A DNA stretch of 54,954 bases from Oscillospiraceae bacterium (GTDB taxonomy: Bacteria > Bacillota > Clostridia > Oscillospirales > QAMX01): the NCBI GenBank assembly GCA_015068345.1, contig SVKS01000005.1:1-54954 (forward strand), in the 5' to 3' direction. The translations under genes and the position numbers were made by a program. Position 1 is the stretch's first letter. Each line of letters opens with the position of its first letter. The notes under the pieces were generated by a model that did no database searches, was not told the origin of the DNA, and worked only from the letters and a program-made list of their open reading frames with translations. This document shows, piece after piece, positions 41,801 through 49,825 of this stretch.

Positions 41801-44800
41801 TTATTCCCGGAACAACTCCAGCATATCATCCTTGTCCATATTGGCCACAAAGGTCTCGCTTTCGGTAATAACCGCCCGGGAAATACTCTCCTTGTGGTGT
41901 TGCAGTTCGAATATTTTGTCTTCAATGCTATCCTTTACCAGAAGTTTGAACACCTGTACGTTCTTTTCCTGCCCGATTCGGTGAGCCCGGTCGGTAGCCT
42001 GGTTTTGTACGCTGATGTTCCACCAGGGATCGTAGTGAATCACCACGTCCGCCGAGGTCAGGTTGAGTCCCGTACCGCCGGCTCGCAGGGAGATCAGGAA
42101 AATGGGAGTTTCATCCTTGTTGAATTCCTGCACCAGCCGCATTCTCTCTTCCGAAGGGGTATCGCCCTTAAGAAGATAATACCGGATTCCCTCTTCGTTC
42201 AAAACGTCCCCGATAAGATTGAGCATAGACACAAACTGGGAGAAAATCAAAACCTTATGCCCTTCTTCCAGACTTTCCCGTACCAACTCCATACAAAGAT
42301 CCAGCTTTGCACTGCCGCCTTCATACCCTTCCAAAGTCAATGCAGGGTGACAGCAAAGGTGGCGGAGCCTGGTAATTAGCGAAAGGATCTTAATACGGCT
42401 TTGTTCGAAGCCAACCCGTTCCAGTTCATCTTCCAATTCGCTTCTGGCACGAGCCAGGTTGGAAAGGTAGACGTTACGCTGTTCTTCATCCATCTCCACG
42501 TATACGGTACTTTCAATCTTGTCGGGAAGTTCTTTAAGCACTTCACTCTTCGTACGGCGCAGGATAAAGGGTTTGACCTGATCCCTCAGGGCTTCAGCCG
42601 TTTCAGTATCGTTGTCCTTGACGATGGGAATCTCGTACTTACGACGGAACTTGGGATAGCTATACAAAAATCCGGGAAGCACAAAATCGAATATGGACCA
42701 CAGGTCAGCCAGAGAATTTTCCACCGGCGTACCGGTCAGAGCAAAGCGGACTTCCGCATTGATGGCCTTCACCGAGGTGGCGGCTTGGGTGGTTTGATTC
42801 TTTATGTACTGGGCTTCGTCGATAATACAATACCGGAACTGTTTCTTTTCGTAAAGCTCCAGGTCTCGCTTGATCGCATCGTAGGAGGTGATCAGTACCT
42901 CCCCCCGGAAGCTTTTCAAAAGTTCCTTACGTTTTGCAACGCTGCCGGAAATCACCGTAACTGCCATTTCCGGCGCAAAGCGTTCGAATTCCGTCTTCCA
43001 GTTATATACCAGGGAAGTCGGAGCCACAATCACAGACGGTTTGTTTCGTTTCTTCTCCTGGGGGATTGAAAGAAGCGAAATAATCTGGATGGTTTTACCA
43101 AGGCCCATTTCATCCGCTAAAATACCGCCAAGGCCGAAATCCGCCAACCCCTTGAGCCAGCGGACACCATTTTTCTGGTATTCACGCAGAATGGACGCCA
43201 GCGGAGTTTCGAAATCGCTGTTTTCCCGATTTCCGGTCAAAAGCTTGAAGGATTTATTGCCGCTGACCTCCACGTCGGGGAATTTGGAAAGCAGGGTATT
43301 CAAATACATACCCCGGTATGCCAGGAAGGTCATTTCCTTTTTGGCCAGCTTTTCTTCATCCAGATCAAAATTCTTTTCCAGTTCGGCAAAAAGACCTACA
43401 TTCTTTTCATCCAGGGTCAGGAAACTGCCGTCTCCCAGACGGTAGTACTTTTTCTTTTCCCGGTAGGCAGCCAGGATTTCTCCGATCTTTTCAAGCGGCA
43501 GATCCCCTCCCACCGAAACCTCCAGAAGACCACCGTTGAGTTTGATTTTCACATTGGGCGTTTTGGGATGGTGGATTCCAATATTCTTTACCGCATCGGT
43601 TACGTAGAGGGTGGCATGAGCCTTAATGGCAGCCATACCATCCAGGAGAAAATCATAGATCTTCTCATCTCCCATGAGCACCAGATTCCCATTGGCGTCG
43701 GAGTAAAATCCTTTTTCCTTCAAAAGATACAGAATTTTCATTTCTCCCACAATGTCCCTGGGAATTCGGGCGGCGGAAAGGGACGCTTCCTTGGCGTAGG
43801 CATCAAAGGTATAGTCCCCATAGGTGAATTTCACCCCGGCTGTCAGATACTCCTGGTTGCCATTCACCCGATCGATATATACGTTGGTTTCCAGTTTGAT
43901 TTTGTTTTTGGATCCTCTGGAATCCTGCAGGCGGCTTTCCAAGCGGTTGATGCTTTTGATGCGGGGCAATACGTAACGGCGAAGCTTGGATTGGGCATCC
44001 GCCGAAAATTGCAGTTGGTTTTGGTTGGAATTGCGTTTGAAGGCTTCCAATACCGAAGCCAGAATCTCACTGGTACGGCCCGTGCAATAATACAGATCCG
44101 CATTCTCTTCGTCCCGGTTGGTAATCACCACCAGGCTGGGAGTTACGCTGTCTTCCATTATGCGGAAGGTGGGCAAGTCATGACTTAACACGATCCCTTC
44201 CCCAGCCTTTTCTGCCAGGAAGTTCACCGGGGGAATCTCATCATGAATGGTAATGTTCTTGACGTTTTCCCGGAGCCCGTGGTAGGAAATGGTCCTTCCG
44301 TCAAAAAGACGGGCAAACCTTCCCATTTCGCAGGTTGGAAGGAAAATGCGTCGGGAATCAGGAGCTGTATTCAGGTTGGTGGCATTGATCCTGCCGGCGT
44401 ATTGCCGGTCGTATTCGGCAAGTCCTGCGGCAAAATCCAAAAGATTTCTGGATTCTTCGTCAAAGCATTCCGGTGTGAATAGCACCGAAAGGCCCTTACC
44501 AAATTCAATCATACCCCGATTGAGCCAGGCACGCCCCATGGCCAGGGCATCCCGGACTATATATTGTCTGCCATTGCCCACGGTGAACTCCAGATAAAAC
44601 CGGTCTCCCCTGTCAAAGGTCAGACTCGGCACCACAGAAAGTCCGTGTGGCACCAGGGCCAGCATATCATCCACATTGGCTTCCCGTTCAAACTTTTCGA
44701 TCATACGGGCTCCGTACAGGTCGGTACGAACCTTCACAGGTTCCCCAGCCAGGGCCTCCTCCAAAAGCTTTTCCAGGTCGTCAATGGGATCTTTGGGTTT

Positions 44801-45175
44801 ATAGTCACCGGTGATCCGGCAGGACTTCATATCATCCCGCAGGAGATACAATACCGATGCACAGTGTTTGCATATACTGTCGCTTTTCTTCTTTCCCCGC
44901 ACACCGGATTTGGCATAGGCCGGGCAATTGCAAAAGCGATCGGTCAGTTTTCCATCCGCATCAAACCGTAGCACAACGTGATACGGAGTTCGAATACTCC
45001 CCTGCACCTTTGCATCCACCCTGCAGCTCTTTTCAGATTCTACAAACAACTCGCAAAGCAACACCGATCCACTTTTGTAGATCGCCTCTCCCCGGGTTTG
45101 ATTCAGGGTGGAAAGGCTTTCGATGGTTCCTTGCAAATGGTTATGGATGCGGTGCAGAATACCTTCGGTTTCCAT
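41801..45175 (-). CDS. SWIM zinc-finger SNF2-family helicase
   Basis: Large cytosolic ATPase of 1124 residues of the bacterial SNF2/RapA superfamily, expected to translocate on double-stranded DNA and move bound proteins. N-terminal SWIM finger CxC-x17-CxH (Cys82, Cys84, Cys102, His104); a bacterial SNF2-associated region follows (about 150-640); then the motor: LADEMGLGKTIQIISLL (Walker A), CIIDEAQYIKN (DEAQ box), LTGTPVENSLADLWSIFDF, and the C-terminal RecA lobe with SLRAGGTGLNLTSADVVIHY and QATDRAHRIGQ. No nuclease domain. It is divergent from an S24-domain regulator, and an inverted repeat spans both -35 boxes. Biological role of bacterial members is poorly known; DNA damage or transcription recycling are possible. 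Confidence 0.94.
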   Translation of the reverse strand: METEGILHRIHNHLQGTIESLSTLNQTRGEAIYKSGSVLLCELFVESEKSCRVDAKVQGSIRTPYHVVLRFDADGKLTDRFCNCPAYAKSGVRGKKKSDSICKHCASVLYLLRDDMKSCRITGDYKPKDPIDDLEKLLEEALAGEPVKVRTDLYGARMIEKFEREANVDDMLALVPHGLSVVPSLTFDRGDRFYLEFTVGNGRQYIVRDALAMGRAWLNRGMIEFGKGLSVLFTPECFDEESRNLLDFAAGLAEYDRQYAGRINATNLNTAPDSRRIFLPTCEMGRFARLFDGRTISYHGLRENVKNITIHDEIPPVNFLAEKAGEGIVLSHDLPTFRIMEDSVTPSLVVITNRDEENADLYYCTGRTSEILASVLEAFKRNSNQNQLQFSADAQSKLRRYVLPRIKSINRLESRLQDSRGSKNKIKLETNVYIDRVNGNQEYLTAGVKFTYGDYTFDAYAKEASLSAARIPRDIVGEMKILYLLKEKGFYSDANGNLVLMGDEKIYDFLLDGMAAIKAHATLYVTDAVKNIGIHHPKTPNVKIKLNGGLLEVSVGGDLPLEKIGEILAAYREKKKYYRLGDGSFLTLDEKNVGLFAELEKNFDLDEEKLAKKEMTFLAYRGMYLNTLLSKFPDVEVSGNKSFKLLTGNRENSDFETPLASILREYQKNGVRWLKGLADFGLGGILADEMGLGKTIQIISLLSIPQEKKRNKPSVIVAPTSLVYNWKTEFERFAPEMAVTVISGSVAKRKELLKSFRGEVLITSYDAIKRDLELYEKKQFRYCIIDEAQYIKNQTTQAATSVKAINAEVRFALTGTPVENSLADLWSIFDFVLPGFLYSYPKFRRKYEIPIVKDNDTETAEALRDQVKPFILRRTKSEVLKELPDKIESTVYVEMDEEQRNVYLSNLARARSELEDELERVGFEQSRIKILSLITRLRHLCCHPALTLEGYEGGSAKLDLCMELVRESLEEGHKVLIFSQFVSMLNLIGDVLNEEGIRYYLLKGDTPSEERMRLVQEFNKDETPIFLISLRAGGTGLNLTSADVVIHYDPWWNISVQNQATDRAHRIGQEKNVQVFKLLVKDSIEDKIFELQHHKESISRAVITESETFVANMDKDDMLELFRE

Positions 45176-45246
45176 TTCTTCGCTTCCTTTTGTTATTTTC
45201 TGTTTTGCTTCTTTTCGCTTTTTCGCACATGAGCACGATTATATAT

Positions 45247-45275
45247 AGTGTACCACTTTTTTTCTCTCATTGCAA
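45247..45275 (-). promoter_or_regulatory. Promoter of the SNF2 helicase gene
   Basis: On the minus strand TTGCAA (45275-45270), 17-base spacer, TACACT (45252-45247). A TATAAT also occurs just downstream but without a matching -35. The -35 overlaps one arm of the inverted repeat at 45273-45288. Confidence 0.65.
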
Positions 45276-45288
45276 GAATTATTTCTTG
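45273..45288. promoter_or_regulatory. Candidate shared operator of the helicase/regulator divergon
   Basis: Perfect inverted repeat CAAGAA-TTAT-TTCTTG. The left arm overlaps the minus-strand -35 (45270-45275) and the right arm the plus-strand -35 (45286-45291), so a dimeric repressor bound here would block both promoters. The adjacent XRE-S24 protein is the natural candidate; binding is inference. Confidence 0.5.
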
Positions 45289-45314
45289 ACTTTTATAGCA
45301 TTTTGTTATATAGT
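45286..45314 (+). promoter_or_regulatory. Promoter of the XRE-S24 regulator operon
   Basis: TTGACT (45286-45291), 17-base spacer, TATAGT (45309-45314). Confidence 0.75.
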
Positions 45315-45334
45315 ATAGAAAAGAATTCATCTCT

Positions 45335-45349
45335 GCCCTTAAAAAGGGC
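45335..45349 (+). repeat. Inverted repeat in the 5' leader of the XRE-S24 gene
   Basis: GCCCTT-AAA-AAGGGC is a perfect 6-bp palindrome with a 3-base centre, about 15-30 bases after the predicted start site and 26 bases before the GTG. It differs in sequence from the promoter palindrome. It could be a second binding site or an RNA hairpin. Confidence 0.4.
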
Positions 45350-45375
45350 CAACGAAAAAAGCGAGGTAAGCATTT

Positions 45376-46008
45376 GTGAACAGAATTCGTCAATTACGCA
45401 AGCAAAAGCACATCGGTCAGATGGAATTTGCCAAACTCATGGGAGTATCCCAACCCACCGTCAGTGACTGGGAAAACGGAAGGAAACACCCTTCCTCCGG
45501 TAAGCTGGTTCGCCTTTCCGAAGTATTAGGTGCTTCCATCAGTTATATATTGGGTTCCGATTTGTATGATGAAGGGGTTGCCGAATCCATCCCTGCCGCC
45601 GAACCCGATGCAGTTGCGCCTGCCCCTGCACCGGTTGCCTCTACTCCCGCAGCCGATCCCCGTGCCTACGAAAAGATTGTCTACGAAAAAGACGACATCA
45701 ATCCCGATATTGTTCCCATCGGTGAAAAATTCATGATGCGCGTCTTTGATAATTCCATGAAACCCCGTATTCAGGAAAACGACTACATCGTGGTCCTGCG
45801 TCAGGACGAAGCCGAAAACGGCGCCCTTATGCTCCTGCAGGTGGGGGGTAACATGCTTTCCCTGAAGCGGGTGGAAACCGAACGGGGCGGCCTGCTCCTG
45901 GCATCCAACAGTCCCTTTTTCCGTCCCGTGTTTTACAGCAAGGAAGACATTCAACGCATTCCTGTCCGTATCATCGGCAAGGTCGTGGAACTTCGGGCTC
46001 TTTTCTGA
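45376..46008 (+). CDS. XRE-family regulator with S24 (LexA-like) autoprotease domain
   Basis: Cytosolic repressor-type protein of 210 residues. The Cro/CI helix-turn-helix is at 1-58 (GVSQPTVSDWENGRKHPS is the recognition part). A Pro/Ala-rich linker runs about 66-95, and an S24 peptidase domain about 113-205. The Ser-Lys dyad is kept: Ser127 in VFDNSMKPRI and Lys164 in LSLKRVE, 37 residues apart, the same spacing as Ser119-Lys156 of E. coli LexA. Such proteins cleave themselves in the linker when RecA filaments form, or act without cleavage. It starts with GTG, with GAGG 9 bases upstream. It is not LexA itself (XRE rather than winged-helix DNA binding). The next gene starts 3 bases after the stop. 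Confidence 0.9.
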   Translation: MNRIRQLRKQKHIGQMEFAKLMGVSQPTVSDWENGRKHPSSGKLVRLSEVLGASISYILGSDLYDEGVAESIPAAEPDAVAPAPAPVASTPAADPRAYEKIVYEKDDINPDIVPIGEKFMMRVFDNSMKPRIQENDYIVVLRQDEAENGALMLLQVGGNMLSLKRVETERGGLLLASNSPFFRPVFYSKEDIQRIPVRIIGKVVELRALF

Positions 46009-46011
46009 TCC

Positions 46012-47088
46012 ATGAAACAGCTTTCCGAAATGACATTGGAAGAGCTTTGGGAACTCTTCCCCATCGTTCTTACCGAACACAATCCCATCTGGAAGGATTG
46101 GTATGCCGAAGAAATCGAACATTTGTCCGGCTTGCTCCCCTTCCCTGTCCTCTTTCATCACGTTGGGAGTACCGCAATTCCTGGCATTTGTGCCAAACCC
46201 ATCGTGGATATTTTAGCGGAGGTTTCCAGCGAAACTGCCCTTGCACAGGCCATCCAGATTTTGCAGGAAAACGGTTATCCTCTCATGAATGCCTCCTCCA
46301 CCCGGGCCTCTATCAACAAGGGTTACACCCCGGAAGGCTTTGCGGAGCGGGTATTCCATATTCACCTGCGGCTTGCCGGCGACCATGACGAGCTATATTT
46401 CCGGGACTATCTTCTGACCCATCCCGAAGCAGCCAGGGAATACGAAGCCTTAAAGTACTCCCTTTGGAAAAGGTTTGAACACAACCGGGACGGCTATACC
46501 GCCGCCAAAACCGACCTTGTCACCCGGTTTACCAAGCTTGGCAAAGACACTTTGCTTCATTCTCCGCGCTTTATTCTCCGTCCCTGGCGGGAAAACGATG
46601 CAGAAGCTCTGTACCGTTACGCCAGCGACCCGGACGTAGGATATCCCGCCGGTTGGCCCGCCCACACAAGTGTTGATAACAGCCGGGATATCATTCGCAG
46701 TGTCTTTTCTGTGCCCGAATGCTTTGCCATTTGCCGAAAAGAAGACGACCATCCCATCGGTGCCATTTCCCTGAAGCTCTTTCCGGCCACCGACATGACC
46801 GAGCGCCCTGACGAATGCGAGCTCGGTTACTGGCTTGGCAAGCCCTTCTGGGGTCAGGGTATTATGCCCGAGGTTGGAAGAATCATTCTCCACCACGCCT
46901 TTCATCGACTTGGCATGGGTACCGTCTGGTGTGGTCACTACGAGGGTAATATCAAGTCCCGCCGTGTCATGGAAAAGTTGGGGTTTACCTATATTGGAAA
47001 AGCTGAGGGGTTAGAGCTTCCTCTTCTTGGTGAAGTCCGTACCGGCCATCTTCTGCGCCTGACAAGTGAGGACTGGAAGGATGAATAA
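46012..47088 (+). CDS. GrpB-GNAT fusion protein
   Basis: Two-domain protein of 358 residues. Residues 1-175 are a GrpB/UPF0157 nucleotidyltransferase-fold domain (FHHVGSTAIPGICAKPIVDI near 47-66, VFHIHLRL near 115, ELYFRDYLLTHPEAAREYEA near 127-146). Residues about 183-350 are a GNAT acetyltransferase domain of the RimJ/RimL type (RFILRPWRENDAEALYRYA, ELGYWLGKPFWGQGIMPEV with the acetyl-CoA loop, NIKSRRVMEKLGF). The two parts are usually separate genes. There is no clear ribosome-binding site in the 3-base gap after the regulator, so translation is probably coupled. Substrates are unknown. Confidence 0.88.
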   Translation: MKQLSEMTLEELWELFPIVLTEHNPIWKDWYAEEIEHLSGLLPFPVLFHHVGSTAIPGICAKPIVDILAEVSSETALAQAIQILQENGYPLMNASSTRASINKGYTPEGFAERVFHIHLRLAGDHDELYFRDYLLTHPEAAREYEALKYSLWKRFEHNRDGYTAAKTDLVTRFTKLGKDTLLHSPRFILRPWRENDAEALYRYASDPDVGYPAGWPAHTSVDNSRDIIRSVFSVPECFAICRKEDDHPIGAISLKLFPATDMTERPDECELGYWLGKPFWGQGIMPEVGRIILHHAFHRLGMGTVWCGHYEGNIKSRRVMEKLGFTYIGKAEGLELPLLGEVRTGHLLRLTSEDWKDE

Positions 47089-47620
47089 GCCCATCGTTTT
47101 GGAGACCCGGCGATTATTCCTGCGGGAATTTTTTGCGGAGGATTTGACTCCCCTCCATAAAGTTCTCGGTGATCCGGAGATTTCCCGCTTTTATCCCTAC
47201 AACTTTGATTTGGCTCGCACCGAAAACTGGATCCTTCGCAACCGAACCCGTTACCAAACCGACGGTTTTGGTCTTTGGGCTGTGATTTTGAAGGACAGCG
47301 GTGAACTCATCGGAGACTGCGGACTGACCCTGCAGCCCATCCAGGGAGAAATGCTTCCCGAAGTGGGCTATCACATCCGCCGGGACAAGCAGCGCATGGG
47401 CTATGCCTCTGAAGCGGCATCCGCCTGCGTTAACTGGGCTTTTGAAAACCACGATTATCCCGCCGTCTATTCTTACATGAAATACACCAATCTCCCCTCC
47501 GCCGCCGTGGCCCAAAAGGTGGGTATGCGGTTTCTCCTGGAATACCCCGACCCTGTAAACACCTTCACCCGGGTTTACAGGATCACAAGGGAAGAATGGG
47601 AAAAGAAACCACTTTACTAA
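47081..47620 (+). CDS. GNAT-family N-acetyltransferase
   Basis: RimJ/RimL-type acetyltransferase of 179 residues: ETRRLFLREFFAEDLTPLHK at the start, GDCGLTLQPI, and VGYHIRRDKQRMGYASEAAS as the acetyl-CoA binding loop. The substrate is not known. The ATG at 47081 overlaps the preceding gene by 8 bases, with GAGG 9 bases upstream. Last gene of the unit that begins with the XRE-S24 regulator, before a strong terminator. Confidence 0.9.
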   Translation: MNKPIVLETRRLFLREFFAEDLTPLHKVLGDPEISRFYPYNFDLARTENWILRNRTRYQTDGFGLWAVILKDSGELIGDCGLTLQPIQGEMLPEVGYHIRRDKQRMGYASEAASACVNWAFENHDYPAVYSYMKYTNLPSAAVAQKVGMRFLLEYPDPVNTFTRVYRITREEWEKKPLY

Positions 47621-47628
47621 AAAGCAAC

Positions 47629-47665
47629 GACCATCCCCTCATCCAAAGGGGATGGTCTCTTTTTT
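47629..47665. terminator. Bidirectional terminator after the GNAT gene
   Basis: Perfect 10-bp stem GACCATCCCC / GGGGATGGTC with a 9-base loop, TCTTTTTT on the plus side and GTTGCTTTTT on the minus side. It separates the convergent GNAT and lipoprotein genes. Confidence 0.92.
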
Positions 47666-47673
47666 GATTCCAA

Positions 47674-49650
47674 TCAGCCTTGCTCGGCAACGTAAAGAGA
47701 GACACGGTTTTGAATATATGCCACTGCCTGTTCCAGGGTAATATCCCCGGCAAAATAGCGCACAGCTTCCTCCATGATCAAATCCCTCACCGCCTGGTGA
47801 CTCAGCCCGGCAAAATAGTTTGCCGATTCGTAAAGTCGAAGACCCTCCTGATAGGATTCCCGGATTTCGTTTTCGTCCCGTCCGGCTTTAACTGCTTCCT
47901 TGGTTGCTCTTTCCATCTCTTCCTCCAGAACCCTTCGGTTTGTGGGAAGTCCCCAGAATTTTCTTTCCATGGAATCTCTTTGGGTCTCCTCCGAAAGAAG
48001 CCAGGTCAAAAACTCACCGGCACTGACCTTCACCCGGCTTTGCCGGACGATTGCCAGGAACTGCTCCGAATCCATGGCAAGCGCGTATCCCTTTTGATTG
48101 GGTACGGGCATCAGCGTTGCCGCTACTCCGTGTTCAGTTCTGGCCCGCCCGGTATCGGGATCCAGGAAACGCTGCGTCAACTCCAGATCCTCAATTCTCC
48201 ATGTACGCTGGCATGGCCAGAAAATACCAAAATCCCCGTTTTGCTCCTGCCACAGAAATACCTCGTCGATATTATCGGGGGCCTCATTGCAAAACTCCAA
48301 CACAGAGGCAAAGTCGGGATCGTCAAAAGAACAGGTGGCATTTTCTTCATCGATCCAGGAGGAAACAGCAATATCGATCATGTTTCCCAGAATGATATCT
48401 TTGGTACCCATCTTTTGAAAGAAGAGTCCATCCTCCCGGTTCAACATCACGATCAGATCCTGCATGGATTCAAATCTGCCATCCACCTCATCCGCAAGAC
48501 TTTTGGGTATCTGCATTCCACAAATCCGCACGAGATCGGGAATCATATAGATTTTGCCATTCACCCTGCCGGCTTCCACCACGTTTTCCATAAGCTCCCC
48601 AGAGGAGAGAATTTCCCCAATGATGTTTTCCAGTGGTTCCAGAACTCCCCTTTTTGCGTAATTTCGGATAAAAGCAGCATCATACCCAACCACCATATCC
48701 ACGTCACCGGAGAGAATGGCCAGATTGAGCTGGGCCCGTTCTTCAAAAACGCGGATTTCCACGTTTCCGGCGGTCTGCATGTTATATAAAGAAACCTGTT
48801 CTTCAAATATGGGGGGAGCCCCAAGCAAACAGCCAACCACCACCGTTCCGTAACCCTCTCCGGTCTTGATGGGCAGGACATCCACCGATTCCCCGAAGAA
48901 AAACAGCCCCTTGAGGGTGAGAACCAGAATACCGTCCTCCACGGCGACAAGCTGACGGATGCCCGAAAGGTTGACGCCGTAATGGGTCAGATTTCCAAGC
49001 TCCTGCACAGTCTTCCCATCGGTGCGACAGAGCACCGATGCCACAACGTAGTAGTTCCACTGCCCATCGCTTACCACGGGCAGATCGTCCAGCGTTACCC
49101 CCTTCAGAAGGATTTCATCCCCAATTCCGCTTACTCTGTCGGTAACTCCAAGGGGAAAGATCACACTTTCCCGGTATTCCACCGTTTCCCCCGTATCATC
49201 ATAGGCAAGCCGGTTGACAACCAGATAATCGGTTCCATCCAACTTCCAGTAACCCAGCTTGGGATCCAAATCCATGATCATGTAGGGATCGACTGACCGT
49301 CCGATGCCATCCTCCATCTTGATCAACGTGTTCATTCTGTGGTCAAGCTGGTATTCCCCCAGGCAATCCAAAGCAGAGGCTTCGGTCTCTTCCCAATCGG
49401 TAGCCGGCATGTAGTTATCCCCCAGGGTACATACCCCCAGGTCGGAAAAGAGTCGAAGTGCCCCCTCCTCCTTTTCCATACCCAAAAGGTAACCGTCCTG
49501 CAGCTCATATACAAGCCTCCCCCCAAAGGGATGACTCTCGGCCTTGTTTTGCCGCAGCTTCAGTTTGGGGCGATCATCATCTGTGCCACATCCAGCAAAC
49601 AGGAAAAGACAGATTAGTAAAACAACAGAAGTCCAAAACAATCGCTTCAT
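47674..49650 (-). CDS. Lipoprotein with C-terminal solute-binding-protein-like domain
   Basis: Extracellular lipoprotein of 658 residues. Signal peptide 1-20 with lipobox LFAGC (Cys21). The region of about 25-280 is rich in short beta strands and has no motif I recognise; it may be a propeller- or sandwich-like domain. The part from about 285 to 650 resembles ABC-type sugar-binding proteins (EIRVFEERAQLNLAILSGDVDMVVGYDA, given in parts: EIRVFEERAQLN, GDVDMVVGYD; later GVLEPLENIIGE and a C-terminal LTWLLSEETQRDSM). No permease or ATPase gene is nearby, so it may be a stand-alone receptor. ATG at 49650 has AGAAAGGA 9 bases upstream. Confidence 0.8.
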   Translation of the reverse strand: MKRLFWTSVVLLICLFLFAGCGTDDDRPKLKLRQNKAESHPFGGRLVYELQDGYLLGMEKEEGALRLFSDLGVCTLGDNYMPATDWEETEASALDCLGEYQLDHRMNTLIKMEDGIGRSVDPYMIMDLDPKLGYWKLDGTDYLVVNRLAYDDTGETVEYRESVIFPLGVTDRVSGIGDEILLKGVTLDDLPVVSDGQWNYYVVASVLCRTDGKTVQELGNLTHYGVNLSGIRQLVAVEDGILVLTLKGLFFFGESVDVLPIKTGEGYGTVVVGCLLGAPPIFEEQVSLYNMQTAGNVEIRVFEERAQLNLAILSGDVDMVVGYDAAFIRNYAKRGVLEPLENIIGEILSSGELMENVVEAGRVNGKIYMIPDLVRICGMQIPKSLADEVDGRFESMQDLIVMLNREDGLFFQKMGTKDIILGNMIDIAVSSWIDEENATCSFDDPDFASVLEFCNEAPDNIDEVFLWQEQNGDFGIFWPCQRTWRIEDLELTQRFLDPDTGRARTEHGVAATLMPVPNQKGYALAMDSEQFLAIVRQSRVKVSAGEFLTWLLSEETQRDSMERKFWGLPTNRRVLEEEMERATKEAVKAGRDENEIRESYQEGLRLYESANYFAGLSHQAVRDLIMEEAVRYFAGDITLEQAVAYIQNRVSLYVAEQG

Positions 49651-49690
49651 AAATTCCATTCCTTTCTTCGGGAAGTTTTGTTATAAACCT

Positions 49691-49719
49691 ATTCTATCAT
49701 TTGCTTCGACTCCTGTAAA
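49691..49719 (-). promoter_or_regulatory. Promoter of the lipoprotein gene
   Basis: On the minus strand TTTACA (49719-49714), 17-base spacer, TAGAAT (49696-49691). Confidence 0.7.
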
Positions 49720-49775
49720 CAAAGAATTCCGAAAGAATTTCTTAATTTTTCTTAATAATTGGCCCGGTCTTTTGC

Positions 49776-49815
49776 AATAATTCGCCCCCGGTACAGCTTT
49801 TTGCGTACCGGGGGC
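49776..49815 (-). terminator. Hairpin terminator after galT
   Basis: Perfect 11-bp stem GCCCCCGGTAC / GTACCGGGGGC (49784-49794 and 49805-49815). The minus-strand tail is only GAATTATTG, so the U-run is weak; the very stable stem still makes termination likely. Confidence 0.7.
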
Positions 49816-49825
49816 TGATATGTAC

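Noticed and set aside
41801..47620. The helicase cluster as a known phage-defence island
   Set aside because: No nuclease, methyltransferase, recombinase or phage gene accompanies it and the surroundings are core genes; the regulatory link is kept as a finding, but a defence role has no direct support.
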